Under the pieces are notes generated by a model. It had not been told where the DNA came from, ran no database searches, and saw only the letters and a list, made by a program, of their open reading frames with translations. 64,000 nt of DNA from NCBI RefSeq assembly GCF_023016115.1, contig NZ_JALKBH010000006.1:1-64000 (forward strand). Reading direction: 5' to 3'. This stretch comes from Alcanivorax sp. S6407. GTDB taxonomy: Bacteria > Pseudomonadota > Gammaproteobacteria > Pseudomonadales > Alcanivoracaceae. This document shows, one piece after another, positions 35,302-48,370 of the stretch (position 1 is the first letter of the stretch; each line of letters opens with the position of its first letter). The position numbers were made by a program, and so were the translations under genes.

Positions 35302-35423
35302 ACGCCGGATGCTGGATGCCTGACGCCAGACGCCAGACGCTAAACCAAACCCCTGCTCAAGGCACCTGTGGGAGCTTGCCTGCAAGCGATTTACCGCCAT
35401 TCGCGTGCAAGCACGCTCCCACA
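35302..35423. repeat. GACGCCAGACGCC repeat plus a REP pair after parB
   Basis: 35302-35343 is the inverted counterpart of the repeat before parB (GCCTGACGCCAGACGCCAGA). At 35367-35423 a forward REP (GGGAGCTTGCCTGCAAGCGA) faces an inverted one (GTGCAAGCACGCTCCCACAG), a BIME-like pair. No gene is supported in 35301-35699. Confidence 0.8.
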
Positions 35424-35591
35424 GTAAGTCGCCTACAAGGCCCGGCACCTGAAGCCTGAAAAGGATTGCGCAAGAGTAAACAAATAAATTCTCACGGGCC
35501 TGAATGGTGTTCCGTGCGGGCCTGGCAACACCCTGAAGCAAATTGGCCTACCACCATGGTCTAACTTTGACTAACAATCCACGCTCTATGG

Positions 35592-35620
35592 TTGCGACTT
35601 GCGTGCCAACTCCATATACT
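35592..35620 (+). promoter_or_regulatory. Predicted sigma-70 promoter of the ATP synthase operon
   Basis: TTGCGA (35592-35597), exactly 17 bases, then TATACT (35615-35620). It lies about 80 bases ahead of the proposed atpI GTG start and after the parB-side repeats. Confidence 0.7.
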
Positions 35621-35699
35621 TCGCCGCGCTAACGATCAGGGGTGCCCAAGACCTTGCGCCTGGTGCGGCATCAACATGCATCAGCCCAGAGGCTTCACG

Positions 35700-37056
<1,357 letters not shown>

Positions 37057-37082
37057 GATTTTTTAAACCGGTTTTTAATTAA

Positions 37083-37334
<252 letters not shown>

Positions 37335-37383
37335 TCGATCGCGTTTGATCCGGTAAATTACCTAACGCGATTGAGGTGATGGC

Positions 37384-37854
37384 ATGAACATCAACATGAC
37401 GATCATCGGCCAGGCTATCTGGTTCGCACTGTTCGTATTCTTCTGCATGAAGTTCGTCTGGCCGCCCATTTCCCGGGCCCTGGAAGAGCGCAAGCAGAAA
37501 ATTGCCGAGGGCCTGAGTGCCGCAGATCGTGCCGAGCGCGATCTGGAGCTGGCTCAGGAAAAGGCGACCGCCAATCTCAAAGAAGCTAAAGAGAAGGCGG
37601 CCGAAATCATTGATCAGGCCAACCGCCGGGCTAATCAGATTGTGGATGAGGCAAAAGAAGCCGCGCGCACCGAAGGTGAGCGTCTGGTAGCCAAAGCCCA
37701 GTCTGAGATTGACCAAGAAGTTAATCAGGCTCGCGAGCAGCTGCGTAAAGAAGTTGCCGTACTGGCGTTGTCTGGTGCCGAGAAGGTACTGGGCGGCGAA
37801 GTAAACCAGGACGCGCACAAGCAGATGCTTGAGCAGCTGGCGGCTGAACTCTGA
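37384..37854 (+). CDS. atpF: ATP synthase F0 subunit b
   Basis: The peripheral stalk subunit. Its 156 residues comprise an N-terminal membrane helix (about 5-25, [20 protein letters not shown]) followed by a long charged alpha-helix ([10 protein letters not shown] onward) that dimerises as a right-handed coiled coil. The length equals that of the E. coli protein. An ATG two codons into the ribosome-site region makes the exact start slightly uncertain. Confidence 0.96.
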   Translation: MNINMTIIGQAIWFALFVFFCMKFVWPPISRALEERKQKIAEGLSAADRAERDLELAQEKATANLKEAKEKAAEIIDQANRRANQIVDEAKEAARTEGERLVAKAQSEIDQEVNQAREQLRKEVAVLALSGAEKVLGGEVNQDAHKQMLEQLAAEL

Positions 37855-37869
37855 GACTACGGGTAACCC

Positions 37870-38406
37870 ATGGCTGAACTGACCACCATCGCACGCCCCT
37901 ACGCCAAGGCCGCCTTTGTTTTTGCAAAAGAACAGGGCGCCCTGGAGAAGTGGGAAAAGATGCTGGGCCTGGCAGCAGCAGTGGCAGGTGATGCCAGCAT
38001 GCGTGCTTACCTTGACCAGCCGGAACTGGATGACACCGCCAAGGTGGCTGCTTTTGCAGACGTCTGCGGTGAAGAACTCGACGAGAGCGGGCGCAACTTC
38101 GTTGCGCAGCTGGCGCAGAACAAGCGTCTGCCGCTGTTGCCGATCATCCTGCAACTGTTCCATGAGCTTCTTGCTGCGGAACAGCAGTTCACCGATGTGG
38201 AGCTGATCTCCGCATTCGAGATGGACGATGCTGTTACCGACAAGCTGGTAGCCGCTTTGAAAAAACGCCTTGGCACCGACGTGAATGTCACCACGTCTGT
38301 GGACCAGTCCCTGATTGGAGGCGTGCTGGTGCGAGCCGGCGATACCGTAATTGATGGCAGTGTGCGTGGCAGACTGAACCGTCTGGCAGAGCAACTGAAC
38401 TCTTGA
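37870..38406 (+). CDS. atpH: ATP synthase F1 subunit delta
   Basis: Connects the peripheral stalk to the top of F1. Its 178 residues have the usual N-terminal six-helix bundle ([23 protein letters not shown]) and the conserved C-terminal block [28 protein letters not shown]. It is 15 bases after atpF. Confidence 0.96.
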   Translation: MAELTTIARPYAKAAFVFAKEQGALEKWEKMLGLAAAVAGDASMRAYLDQPELDDTAKVAAFADVCGEELDESGRNFVAQLAQNKRLPLLPIILQLFHELLAAEQQFTDVELISAFEMDDAVTDKLVAALKKRLGTDVNVTTSVDQSLIGGVLVRAGDTVIDGSVRGRLNRLAEQLNS

Positions 38407-38422
38407 GTTTGAGGGATTAGAG

Positions 38423-39967
38423 ATGCAGCAACTCAACCCGTCCGAAATCAGCGAGATTATCAAGTCGCGCATCGCGAAACTTGATACCTCCACCGAAGCA
38501 CGTAACGAAGGTACTGTAGTATCCGTATCTGACGGTATTGTGCGTATTCACGGTCTTGCCGATGTAATGTTCGGTGAGATGATCGAGTTTGAGGGCGGCA
38601 TCTACGGCATGGCCCTTAACCTCGAGCAGGATTCCGTTGGCGCCGTGGTACTGGGCGACTACCTGAGCCTGGCCGAAGGTCAGAAGGTACGTTGTACTGG
38701 CCGCATCCTGGAAGTTCCGGTTGGTCCGGAGCTGCTGGGTCGCGTCGTTGACTCCCTGGGTAACCCGATCGATGGCAAAGGCCCGATCAATGCTTCCGCT
38801 ACCGACGCGGTAGAAAAGGTTGCTCCTGGCGTTATCTGGCGTAAGGAAGTTAACGAGCCGGTTCAGACTGGCTACAAGGCGATCGACTCCATGGTGCCGA
38901 TCGGTCGTGGTCAGCGTGAGCTGATCATTGGTGACCGTCAGATCGGTAAGACCGCAGTAGCTGTCGATTCCATCATTGCCCAGAAGGGCACTGGCGTTAA
39001 GTGTATCTACGTTGCGGTTGGCCAGAAGCAGTCCACCATCGCCAACGTGGTACGCAAGCTGGAAGAGCACGGTGCAATGGATCACACCATCATCGTTGCC
39101 GCTTCCGCTTCCGATCCGGCTTCCATGCAGTTCCTGGCACCCTTCGCCGGTTGTGCCATGGGCGAATACTTCCGCGACCGCGGTGAAGATGCCCTGATCG
39201 TATATGATGACCTGACCAAGCAAGCCTGGGCGTATCGTCAGATCTCCCTGCTGCTGCGTCGTCCGCCGGGCCGTGAAGCTTATCCTGGTGACGTGTTCTA
39301 CCTGCACTCCCGTCTGCTGGAGCGCGCCGCCAAGGTCAGCGAAGAATACGTAGAGAAGTTCACCAACGGTGAAGTGAAAGGCAAGACCGGTTCTCTGACC
39401 GCCCTGCCGATCATCGAAACCCAGGGTGGTGACGTATCTGCATTCGTACCGACCAACGTGATCTCCATCACCGATGGTCAGATCTTCCTGGAAACCGACC
39501 TGTTCAACTCCGGCGTACGTCCGGCCATGAACGCCGGTGTGTCTGTATCCCGTGTAGGTGGTGCAGCCCAGACCAAGATCGTTAAGAAGCTCGGCGGTGG
39601 TATCCGTCTGGCACTGGCTCAGTACCGTGAACTGGCGGCCTTCGCCCAGTTCGCTTCCGACCTCGACGATTCCACTCGTGAGCAGCTGGAACATGGTCAG
39701 GCCGTTACCGAGCTGATGAAGCAGAAGCAGTACAGCCCGCTGAGCGTTGCTGAGATGGGTGTTGTTCTGTACGCCGCTAACGAAGGTTACCTGAAAGGTA
39801 TCGAAATCGAGAAAATCGGTTCCTTCGAAACGGCCATGCTGGACTACATGAACAGCGAAAAGAAAGCGTTGATGGACAAGATCAACGAGAAGGGTGACTA
39901 CAACGGCGACATCGAGGGTGAGATCAAGGAATCTCTCGATCAGTTCAAAGCCACCCAGACCTGGTAA
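38423..39967 (+). CDS. atpA: ATP synthase F1 subunit alpha
   Basis: The regulatory nucleotide-binding subunit of the alpha3beta3 hexamer. Of 514 residues, the P-loop GDRQIGKT is at 170-177, and the ATPase alpha/beta signature lies in [17 protein letters not shown] near 370. The C-terminal helical domain is complete. Codon use is strongly biased towards abundant tRNAs. Confidence 0.98.
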   Translation: MQQLNPSEISEIIKSRIAKLDTSTEARNEGTVVSVSDGIVRIHGLADVMFGEMIEFEGGIYGMALNLEQDSVGAVVLGDYLSLAEGQKVRCTGRILEVPVGPELLGRVVDSLGNPIDGKGPINASATDAVEKVAPGVIWRKEVNEPVQTGYKAIDSMVPIGRGQRELIIGDRQIGKTAVAVDSIIAQKGTGVKCIYVAVGQKQSTIANVVRKLEEHGAMDHTIIVAASASDPASMQFLAPFAGCAMGEYFRDRGEDALIVYDDLTKQAWAYRQISLLLRRPPGREAYPGDVFYLHSRLLERAAKVSEEYVEKFTNGEVKGKTGSLTALPIIETQGGDVSAFVPTNVISITDGQIFLETDLFNSGVRPAMNAGVSVSRVGGAAQTKIVKKLGGGIRLALAQYRELAAFAQFASDLDDSTREQLEHGQAVTELMKQKQYSPLSVAEMGVVLYAANEGYLKGIEIEKIGSFETAMLDYMNSEKKALMDKINEKGDYNGDIEGEIKESLDQFKATQTW

Positions 39968-39990
39968 TTCGCTGATAAAAGGTACTTCCT

Positions 39991-40851
39991 ATGGCCAGCG
40001 GTAAAGAGATCAAAGGCAAGATTGCCAGCGTCCAGAGCACGAAAAAGATTACCCGTGCAATGGAAATGGTGGCAGCTTCCAAGATGCGTAAGGCACAAGA
40101 GCGTATGGCGGCTTCCAAGCCGTACGCCAGCCGCATGCGTCAGGTGGTTGCCCATCTGGCCAATGCTGATCTGGAATACCGGCACAGCTACCTGCAAGAG
40201 CGGGAAGTAAAGAACGTTGGCTACATCGTAGTGACCTCTGACCGGGGTCTCTGCGGTGGTCTCAACGTGAACCTGCTGAAGAACGTCGTCAAAAGCGCGA
40301 AAGAGTGGGAAGACAAAGGCGCCAAAGCCCAGTACTGCGTAGTGGGTACCAAAGGTGTGTCTTTCTTCAAGAGCGTAGGCGGCTCGGTGGAAGCGACCGT
40401 GAACGGTCTGGGTGATACTCCTCACCTGAACGATCTGATCGGTTCCATCAAGGTAATGCTGGATGCCTATGACAATGGTGCTATCGACCGTCTGTACATC
40501 GTGTACAACGAATTCGTGAACACCATGACCCAGGCGCCGACCAACATTCAGCTTCTGCCGCTTGAAGCGGGCGAAGACGAAGAGTTGAAGCGCCACTGGG
40601 ACTACATTTACGAGCCCGCTCCGAAAGAGCTGCTGGACGAACTGCTGGTGCGGTTCATCGAGTCCCAGGTCTATCAGGGTGTGGTTGAAAACAATGCCTG
40701 TGAGCAGGCAGCGCGTATGATCGCGATGAAAGCGGCCAGCGATAATGCCGGTGACATCATTCGTGATCTGCAGTTGGTGTACAACAAGGCACGCCAGGCT
40801 GCAATTACGCAGGAAATCTCCGAAATCGTTGGTGGTGCTGCTGCGGTCTGA
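39991..40851 (+). CDS. atpG: ATP synthase F1 subunit gamma
   Basis: The central rotor shaft. In its 286 residues the N-terminal coiled-coil helix begins [32 protein letters not shown], abbreviated here to its [13 protein letters not shown] core. The conserved [11 protein letters not shown] block lies near 83-93 and the C-terminal helix ends [12 protein letters not shown]. Typical length. Confidence 0.97.
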   Translation: MASGKEIKGKIASVQSTKKITRAMEMVAASKMRKAQERMAASKPYASRMRQVVAHLANADLEYRHSYLQEREVKNVGYIVVTSDRGLCGGLNVNLLKNVVKSAKEWEDKGAKAQYCVVGTKGVSFFKSVGGSVEATVNGLGDTPHLNDLIGSIKVMLDAYDNGAIDRLYIVYNEFVNTMTQAPTNIQLLPLEAGEDEELKRHWDYIYEPAPKELLDELLVRFIESQVYQGVVENNACEQAARMIAMKAASDNAGDIIRDLQLVYNKARQAAITQEISEIVGGAAAV

Positions 40852-40897
40852 TTTGTCAGCAGACAAATGTGTAAGACGCGGCAAAAACGCAAGTTAA

Positions 40898-42292
<1,395 letters not shown>

Positions 42293-42313
42293 CCTCCACC
42301 GGGAGACAAGCAA

Positions 42314-42736
42314 ATGGCGATGACCGTGCATTGCGACATTGTAAGTGCAGAACGCCAGCTGTTCTCCGGCCTGGTAGAGATCGTGGTAGCTTCCGGTGTG
42401 GAAGGTGACCTCGGTATCATGCCAGGCCACGCCCCGCTGCTGACCCGGCTGAAGCCGGGCCCGGTACGGGTGAAGAAGCAGAATGGTGAAGAAGAAGTGT
42501 TCTACGTATCCGGCGGCTTCCTGGAAGTGCAGCCGAAGCTGGTCACCGTACTGGCCGATACCGCAGAACGCGCAGAAAACATGGACGCTGCTGAAGCTGA
42601 GCGTGCCAAGACCCGAGCCAAAGAAGCGCTGGAAGGGAAGAACTCCGAAATGGATTACTCCCGTGCCGCCGCTACCCTGGCAGAGGCCGTGGCCCAGCTG
42701 CGTGCCATCGAACAGTTGAAGAAAAAGGGCCGGTAA
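42314..42736 (+). CDS. atpC: ATP synthase F1 subunit epsilon
   Basis: Links gamma to the c-ring and can inhibit hydrolysis. Its 140 residues have an N-terminal beta-sandwich ([21 protein letters not shown]) and a C-terminal helical hairpin ending in KKKGR. Last gene of the atp operon, followed by a terminator. Confidence 0.96.
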   Translation: MAMTVHCDIVSAERQLFSGLVEIVVASGVEGDLGIMPGHAPLLTRLKPGPVRVKKQNGEEEVFYVSGGFLEVQPKLVTVLADTAERAENMDAAEAERAKTRAKEALEGKNSEMDYSRAAATLAEAVAQLRAIEQLKKKGR

Positions 42737-42765
42737 GGGCAACTTTTGCAAATCTTCAACACAGG

Positions 42766-42792
42766 AAGGGTAGCCGAGTGCTACCCTTTTTT
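42766..42792 (+). terminator. Terminator of the atp operon
   Basis: Stem AAGGGTAG/CTACCCTT, a 7-base loop and six T, 30 bases after atpC. Confidence 0.9.
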
Positions 42793-42879
42793 GTTTCTGT
42801 TGTGGAATAACTTCGATAGCGGGGCCGAAAACGGACCAGGAACGGACCGGGTCACGCAGAACAACGATAAGGACAGGGT

Positions 42880-44241
42880 ATGAGCTTAGCCGTCGTCATT
42901 CTTGCTGCAGGTAAAGGTACACGCATGAAGAGTGCCTTGCCGAAAGTCCTCCACGAAGTGGCCGGCAAGGCCATGGTCCAGCATGTGGTTGACGCCGCAG
43001 GCAGCCTCGATGCCGATAACACCGTGGTGGTTTATGGCCACGGTGGTGATCAGGTGCAGGCTACGGTCACCGGCAACAACCTGCAATGGGCCGAGCAGGC
43101 CGAACAGCTGGGTACCGGTCACGCCGTGGCCCAGGCCATGCCGGCGGTGAAAGAGGACATCGTGCTGGTACTGTACGGTGATGTGCCGCTGATTCGCCCG
43201 GAAACCCTGCGCGACTTCGTCGAATGCGTAGACGACAAGACCCTGGCCCTGATGACCCTGACCCTGGACGATCCCAGCGGCTATGGCCGTATCGTCCGTG
43301 ATGGCCAGAACAACGTGCAGCGCATCGTCGAGCAGAAAGATGCCAGCGAACACGAACTGGCCATCCCGGAGATCAACACCGGCATCCTCGCCTGTACCCG
43401 TGCCTTCCTGGACGATTGCCTGCCCAAGCTGTCCAGCAACAATGCCCAGGGCGAGTATTACCTTACCGACGTGATCGCCATGGCGGTGCAGTCCGGTCTC
43501 AACGTGGAAACCCTGCAGCCCCAGTACGCCTGGGAAGTGGATGGCGTGAATGACCGCGTCCAGCTGTCCCGCCTGGAGCGTATCTACCAGCTGGCGCAAT
43601 CGGAGTCCCTGATGCGCGACGGCGTCACACTGCGTGATCCGGCCCGTCTGGATATCCGTGGCAGTGTGCAGATTGCCAGCGACGTGATCATCGATGTGAA
43701 CGTGGTGCTGGAAGGCGACGTGACCATCGAAGAAGGCGTCACCATCGGCCCCAACTGCATCATCCGTGATGCCAACATCGGCGCCGGCACCGTGATCGAA
43801 GCCAACAGCCTGATCGACGGCGCTGTGGTCGGCGACAGCTGCACCATCGGCCCCTATGCGCGCCTGCGCCCGGGCACCGAACTGGCCGACAAGGCCAAGA
43901 TCGGCAACTTTGTGGAAACCAAGAAGTCCTATGTGGGTGAAGGATCCAAGGTGAACCACCTGACCTACATCGGCGACAGCCAGATCGGCAAGGGCGTTAA
44001 CGTGGGCGCGGGCACCATTACCTGCAACTACGATGGCGTGAACAAGTTCCAGACGATCCTGAAAGATGGTGCCTTTATCGGCTCCAACTCTTCGCTGGTA
44101 GCCCCGGTCACCATCGGCGAGAATGCCACTGTGGGCGCCGGCAGTACCGTCACCAAGGACGTGGACGACAACGGCCTCGCCGTGGCCCGTGGCCAGCAGC
44201 GCAACGTGGCCAACTGGAAGCGCCCCAGCAAGAAAAGTTGA
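42880..44241 (+). CDS. glmU: Bifunctional GlcN-1-P acetyltransferase/UDP-GlcNAc pyrophosphorylase
   Basis: Makes UDP-N-acetylglucosamine for peptidoglycan and lipopolysaccharide in two steps. In its 453 residues, the N-terminal uridylyltransferase domain has LAAGKGTRMKS at 8-18, and a linker arm follows near 230. The C-terminal half is a left-handed beta-helix of hexapeptide repeats, with the acetyltransferase active-site block KAKIGNFVETKKS and INVGAGTITCNYDG-like NVGAGTITCNYDG. Gene order atpC-glmU-glmS is conserved in gammaproteobacteria. Confidence 0.97.
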   Translation: MSLAVVILAAGKGTRMKSALPKVLHEVAGKAMVQHVVDAAGSLDADNTVVVYGHGGDQVQATVTGNNLQWAEQAEQLGTGHAVAQAMPAVKEDIVLVLYGDVPLIRPETLRDFVECVDDKTLALMTLTLDDPSGYGRIVRDGQNNVQRIVEQKDASEHELAIPEINTGILACTRAFLDDCLPKLSSNNAQGEYYLTDVIAMAVQSGLNVETLQPQYAWEVDGVNDRVQLSRLERIYQLAQSESLMRDGVTLRDPARLDIRGSVQIASDVIIDVNVVLEGDVTIEEGVTIGPNCIIRDANIGAGTVIEANSLIDGAVVGDSCTIGPYARLRPGTELADKAKIGNFVETKKSYVGEGSKVNHLTYIGDSQIGKGVNVGAGTITCNYDGVNKFQTILKDGAFIGSNSSLVAPVTIGENATVGAGSTVTKDVDDNGLAVARGQQRNVANWKRPSKKS

Positions 44242-44364
44242 CAGTTGATAGTGGACAGTTGACAGCGAAATCGTCGCTGGTCGCTGTTTCGTAGGGCGGA
44301 AATGGGCGTGAGCCCATCTCCGCCGTAACAGCACTATCCAGCAAAAGAGTTAGGGAAAAAACAC
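44242..44364. other. glmU-glmS gap with a TTGACAGTTGAYAGTGGACAG-type repeat
   Basis: Directly after glmU there is a set of near-tandem GACAGTTGA words (44239-44270). Related TTAACAGTTAA words follow glmS (46196-46228), and a weaker form follows ureG (52770-52806). No terminator is obvious between glmU and glmS, so the two may be cotranscribed. Confidence 0.5.
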
Positions 44365-46194
44365 ATGTGTGGAATCGTCGGCGCTATCGCCCAGCGTAAC
44401 GTAGGCAACATCCTGATCACCGGCCTCAAGCGCCTCGAATACCGTGGCTACGACAGCGCCGGTGTGGCCCTGCTCAACGACAAGGGCATCACCCGGGTGC
44501 GTCGTCAGGGCAAGGTGGCCGGGCTGGAAGACGCCGTCCATGAAGTCAGCGCGGCCGGTTTCACCGGCGTCGCCCACACCCGCTGGGCCACCCATGGCAA
44601 GCCCTCCGAAGCCAATGCTCACCCGCACATGTCCGGCAGCGATCTGGCGCTGGTCCACAACGGCATCATCGAAAACTTTCAGGAACTGAAAGACGAACTG
44701 CAGGCCCAGGGCTACGAATTCAGCTCCCAGACCGACACCGAAGTGATTGTGCACCTGCTGCACCAGATCCTGGAAACCGGTGTGGATCTGTTCGGTGCTG
44801 TTCAGCAAGTGGTGAAAAAACTGGAAGGGGCCTACGCCCTCGGTGTGATCCACAAATCCGAACCCGACAAGCTCATTGCCGTGCGCTCCGGCAGCCCGCT
44901 GGTCATCGGTCTCGGCATTGATGAAAACTACATCGCCTCTGACCAGCTGGCCCTGTTGCCGGTGACCAACCGCTTTATCTTCCTGGAAGAAGGTGACCAG
45001 GCAGAGATCACCATCGAGGGTGTGCGCATCGTCGATGTGGAGGGCGACTCCGTGGCCCGTGAAGCCCACGAATTCGATGGCACCCACGAAGATGCCGAGA
45101 AAGGCGAATACCGCCACTACATGCAGAAGGAAATCTTCGAGCAGCCAGCGGCGATTCAGAAAACCCTGGAAGATCGCATCGATTCCCCGGCCACCATCAT
45201 CAACGCCTTTGGTGAAAAGGCCCCGGCCATTTTCGATCAGGTCAAAACCGTGCAGATCGTGGCCTGTGGTACCAGCTACCACGCCGGCATGGTGGCCCGT
45301 TACTGGCTGGAAGACATCGCTGGCATTCCCTGTCAGGTAGAAGTGGCCAGCGAGTTCCGTTACCGCAAGCATGTGGTACCGGAAGGCACCCTGTTCGTCA
45401 CCATCTCCCAGAGCGGAGAAACCGCCGATACCCTGGCCGCCCTGCGTGACACCCAGTCCCCGAACTATGTGGGTCGTCTGGCCATCTGTAACGTGGACAG
45501 TTCTTCCCTGGTGCGCGAATCCGAGCTGGTGTTCCTGACCAAGGCCGGCCCGGAAATCGGTGTGGCCTCCACCAAGGCGTTCACCACCCAGCTGGCCGGC
45601 CTGCTGATGATGGTGCTGGCCCTGGGTCGCCAGAAAGGCCTGGCCGACAGCGAGATCGAAAAGGTGCTGGCCGAAATGCGCCAGCTGCCCAACCTGATCG
45701 AACAGGCGGCCTCCCTCGACAAGCCCATCGAAAAGCTTTCCGAGCACTTCGTGGAAAAACACCACGCCCTGTTCCTGGGCCGTGGCGTGCAATTCCCGGT
45801 GGCCCTGGAGGGCGCGCTCAAGCTCAAGGAAATTTCCTACATCCACGCCGAAGCCTACGCCGCTGGCGAGCTCAAGCACGGCCCGCTGGCACTGGTGGAC
45901 AGCGACATGCCGGTAGTGTCCGTGGCACCCAACGACGAACTGCTGGAAAAACTGAAATCCAACCTGCAGGAAGTGCGTGCCCGTGGTGGTGAGCTGTACG
46001 TCTTTGCCGACCGCAATGCCCAAGTAAAAGAAGGCGAAGGCATCCACGTGCTGAACATGCCCGCGGTACCGGAAACCATCGCGCCCATCGTCTACACCGT
46101 GCCGCTGCAACTGCTCAGCTACCACGTGGCCGTGCTGCGCGGCACCGACGTGGATCAGCCACGGAATCTGGCCAAGTCGGTGACGGTGGAATAA
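44365..46194 (+). CDS. glmS: Glutamine--fructose-6-phosphate aminotransferase (isomerizing)
   Basis: Makes glucosamine-6-phosphate from fructose-6-phosphate and glutamine, the entry to amino-sugar synthesis. The 609 residues equal the E. coli length. The N-terminal nucleophile is Cys2 (MCGIVGA, Met removed), followed by the glutaminase motifs HTRWATHG and VHNGIIEN, then two SIS domains with ACGTSYHAG near 301-309 and [10 protein letters not shown]. It ends in the typical [11 protein letters not shown], required for synthase activity. No glmS ribozyme-like structure is expected or seen. Confidence 0.98.
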   Translation: MCGIVGAIAQRNVGNILITGLKRLEYRGYDSAGVALLNDKGITRVRRQGKVAGLEDAVHEVSAAGFTGVAHTRWATHGKPSEANAHPHMSGSDLALVHNGIIENFQELKDELQAQGYEFSSQTDTEVIVHLLHQILETGVDLFGAVQQVVKKLEGAYALGVIHKSEPDKLIAVRSGSPLVIGLGIDENYIASDQLALLPVTNRFIFLEEGDQAEITIEGVRIVDVEGDSVAREAHEFDGTHEDAEKGEYRHYMQKEIFEQPAAIQKTLEDRIDSPATIINAFGEKAPAIFDQVKTVQIVACGTSYHAGMVARYWLEDIAGIPCQVEVASEFRYRKHVVPEGTLFVTISQSGETADTLAALRDTQSPNYVGRLAICNVDSSSLVRESELVFLTKAGPEIGVASTKAFTTQLAGLLMMVLALGRQKGLADSEIEKVLAEMRQLPNLIEQAASLDKPIEKLSEHFVEKHHALFLGRGVQFPVALEGALKLKEISYIHAEAYAAGELKHGPLALVDSDMPVVSVAPNDELLEKLKSNLQEVRARGGELYVFADRNAQVKEGEGIHVLNMPAVPETIAPIVYTVPLQLLSYHVAVLRGTDVDQPRNLAKSVTVE

Positions 46195-46229
46195 GGCAGT
46201 TAACAGTTAATAGTGAACAGTTAACAGCG

Positions 46230-46255
46230 AAAGCCCGGCAATGCCGGGCTTTTTG
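46230..46255 (+). terminator. Terminator of glmS
   Basis: Stem AAGCCCGGCA/TGCCGGGCTT with almost no loop beyond AT, followed by TTTTTG. Confidence 0.88.
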
Positions 46256-46276
46256 TTGCACAACACCTGGCCGAAC

Positions 46277-46545
46277 ACAACTGTAGGAGTCCCGCTTGAG
46301 GTACGAACCGTTCGCAGCACGGAATCACCCGCAGGGTGAGCGGAACAAATAATCCCTCTCGAGAAGATACCTGGGCCACTGTAGGAGCGGTCGTCCGACC
46401 GCGATAGCCGTGGCACGGCTAACCCTTCGCGGTGGAACCACCGCTCCCACACAAAACCTTGCCACCCGACGTATCCGGGTTTCGACTTTGACAGCTCACA
46501 GCTCATCACGACCCGCTCCGTAGGAGCCTGCCTGCAGGCGATCCT
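46277..46545. repeat. Cluster of degenerate REP hairpins between glmS and the urease operon
   Basis: At least four units: TGTAGGAGTCCCGCTTGAGG (about 46281), GTAGGAGCGGTCGTCCGACC (46381-46400), an inverted CACCGCTCCCACAC (about 46438-46453) and GTAGGAGCCTGCCTGCAGGC (46520-46539). No gene is supported in 46195-46644. Confidence 0.7.
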
Positions 46546-46584
46546 TTAAAAAGCCCTCACCCGCAACTTGTATACCACCTTGTA

Positions 46585-46601
46585 TGGCACGCTTGATGCA
46601 T
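46585..46601 (+). promoter_or_regulatory. Predicted sigma-54 promoter of the urease operon
   Basis: TGGCACGCTTGATGCAT matches the -24/-12 consensus (TGGCACG-N4-TTGC[A/T]) with one change, and GG and GC are separated by exactly ten bases. The transcript would start near 46611, which excludes the ATG at 46606 and favours the GTG at 46645 as the ureD start. Confidence 0.7.
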
Positions 46602-46614
46602 AAACTTGGTGCAT
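46598..46614. promoter_or_regulatory. NtrC-like dyad overlapping the urease promoter
   Basis: TGCATAAACTTGGTGCA has the form TGCA-N9-TGCA with the TGGTGCA half of the enteric NtrC consensus. It overlaps the -12 element and the predicted transcription start, an unusual position for an activating site. Confidence 0.5.
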
Positions 46615-46644
46615 ATCAAACCGTCAGGCAGAAGGGGTCAGGCC

Positions 46645-47538
46645 GTGACCGCACAAGAGCCGGTGCCAACCGAACAGACGCACCGGGAGCAACCAACATC
46701 GCCAAGCCATGGCCGTGGCTGGCAGGCCCGGCTGCACATGCAGCTGGAGCGCTCCATGACGGGGCAAGGTGCCAAGACGGTCATGACCGGCCTGCACCAT
46801 TATGGCCCGCTGCGTGTCCAGCGCCCTTTCTACCCGGAAGGGGGCACGGCGCACATCTACCTGCTGCATCCCCCCGGTGGGGTGGTCGGTGGCGATGGCC
46901 TGGATATCGCCATCATCGCCCGGCGTCAGGCCCATGGCCTGTTCACCACCCCCGGTGCCACCAAGTTCTACCTCAGCGCAGGCGACACCGCCCGGGTCCG
47001 GCAGGCCCTCACCGTGGAAGCCGGCGGCACCCTGGAGTGGTTCCCCCAGGAAAACATCTTCTTCCCCGGTGCCCGGGTGCACATGGAAACCAGCATCCAT
47101 CTAAGCGGCGATGCCCGCTTCATGGGCTGGGAAATTTCCTGCCTGGGGCGGCCGGTGAACAGCGAGATCTTCGAGCAGGGCAGCATCGATGCGCGCTTTC
47201 GCCTCAGCCGCGATGGCAAGCCGGTCTTGATCGAGCGCCTCAAGGTAGATCAGCCGCGCCACCTGAATGCCTCATCCGGGCTGCGCAACTTCCCCATGCA
47301 GGCTTTATTTGTCGCCACCGGCTGCAACGAGATCCTGCTGGAGCAGGCCCGCGAATTGATCGAAGGCAAAGCCGGTGACATGCCCTGTGGCCTCACCCTG
47401 ATCGACGACATCCTGGTCATGCGCGTGCTCGGCACCCGCTGCGAAAAGATCCAAGCATTGATGATTCCGGTCTGGCAGCAGCTGCGCCAGGCCCTCCTGA
47501 ACAAACTGGCGGGCATCCCGCGGATCTGGAATACCTGA
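46645..47538 (+). CDS. ureD: Urease accessory protein UreD
   Basis: A scaffold that docks UreF and UreG on the apo-urease during nickel insertion. It has 297 residues from GTG 46645, with AAGGGG about eight bases upstream. Recognisable family features are HYGPLRVQRPFYPEG near 55-70, HPPGGVVGGD near 80-90, TTPGATKFY, and WFPQENIFFPGA. First gene of ureD-A-B-C-E-J-F-G. Transcription probably starts at the sigma-54-type promoter just upstream. Confidence 0.93.
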   Translation: MTAQEPVPTEQTHREQPTSPSHGRGWQARLHMQLERSMTGQGAKTVMTGLHHYGPLRVQRPFYPEGGTAHIYLLHPPGGVVGGDGLDIAIIARRQAHGLFTTPGATKFYLSAGDTARVRQALTVEAGGTLEWFPQENIFFPGARVHMETSIHLSGDARFMGWEISCLGRPVNSEIFEQGSIDARFRLSRDGKPVLIERLKVDQPRHLNASSGLRNFPMQALFVATGCNEILLEQARELIEGKAGDMPCGLTLIDDILVMRVLGTRCEKIQALMIPVWQQLRQALLNKLAGIPRIWNT

Positions 47539-47567
47539 AACGGTAAAAGAGAAAGAGACGCCAAACC

Positions 47568-47870
47568 ATGGAACTGACACCCAGAGAAAAAGACAAGCTG
47601 CTGATCTTCACCGCCGCCCTGCTGGCCGAGCGGCGCATGGCCCGTGGCCTGAAACTGAATTACCCCGAGTCCGTGGCCTTTATCACCGCCGCCATCATGG
47701 AAGGGGCCCGCGACGGCAAGACCGTGGCGGAACTCATGGGCGAAGGCCGCACCCTGCTCAAGCGTGATGACGTGATGGAGGGGGTGCCGGAAATGATTCA
47801 CGAAGTGCAGGTGGAAGCCACCTTCCCGGACGGCACCAAGCTGGTCACCGTTCACGACCCGATTGTGTAA
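47568..47870 (+). CDS. ureA: Urease subunit gamma
   Basis: The smallest structural subunit of the (alpha beta gamma)3 urease. 100 residues, the classical length, starting [21 protein letters not shown] and ending VTVHDPIV. Separate gamma and beta genes are the normal arrangement outside Helicobacter. It is 12 bases before ureB. Confidence 0.97.
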   Translation: MELTPREKDKLLIFTAALLAERRMARGLKLNYPESVAFITAAIMEGARDGKTVAELMGEGRTLLKRDDVMEGVPEMIHEVQVEATFPDGTKLVTVHDPIV

Positions 47871-48188
<318 letters not shown>

Positions 48189-48218
48189 TCACAAGGCCAC
48201 TAATTGGGATGGTTTTTT

Positions 48219-48293
48219 GTGGGAGCTTGCTTGAAAGCGAAGGGAGTTGAATTCGCTTGCGCATACCCTAAAGGGCACAGAGAGCTCCCACAG
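48219..48293. repeat. REP pair inside the urease operon (ureB-ureC gap)
   Basis: A forward GTGGGAGCTTGCTTGAAAGC at 48219-48239 faces an inverted GAGCTCCCACAG at 48281-48293. The 182-base gap contains no terminator. Such pairs often affect mRNA stability between cistrons. Confidence 0.7.
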
Positions 48294-48370
48294 TGAAACC
48301 AGATTGATGATCAGAATGGCTGCAGGGTTTGTACCCATTTGGCCCGGAAACAAAAAACAGGAGAACCACA

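Noticed and set aside
42886-46125. Long antisense open frames over glmU and glmS (480-590 residues), and similar ones over aceA, atpA and atpD
   Set aside because: Codon-bias artefacts opposite highly expressed or GC-rich genes; the plus-strand products are unmistakable.
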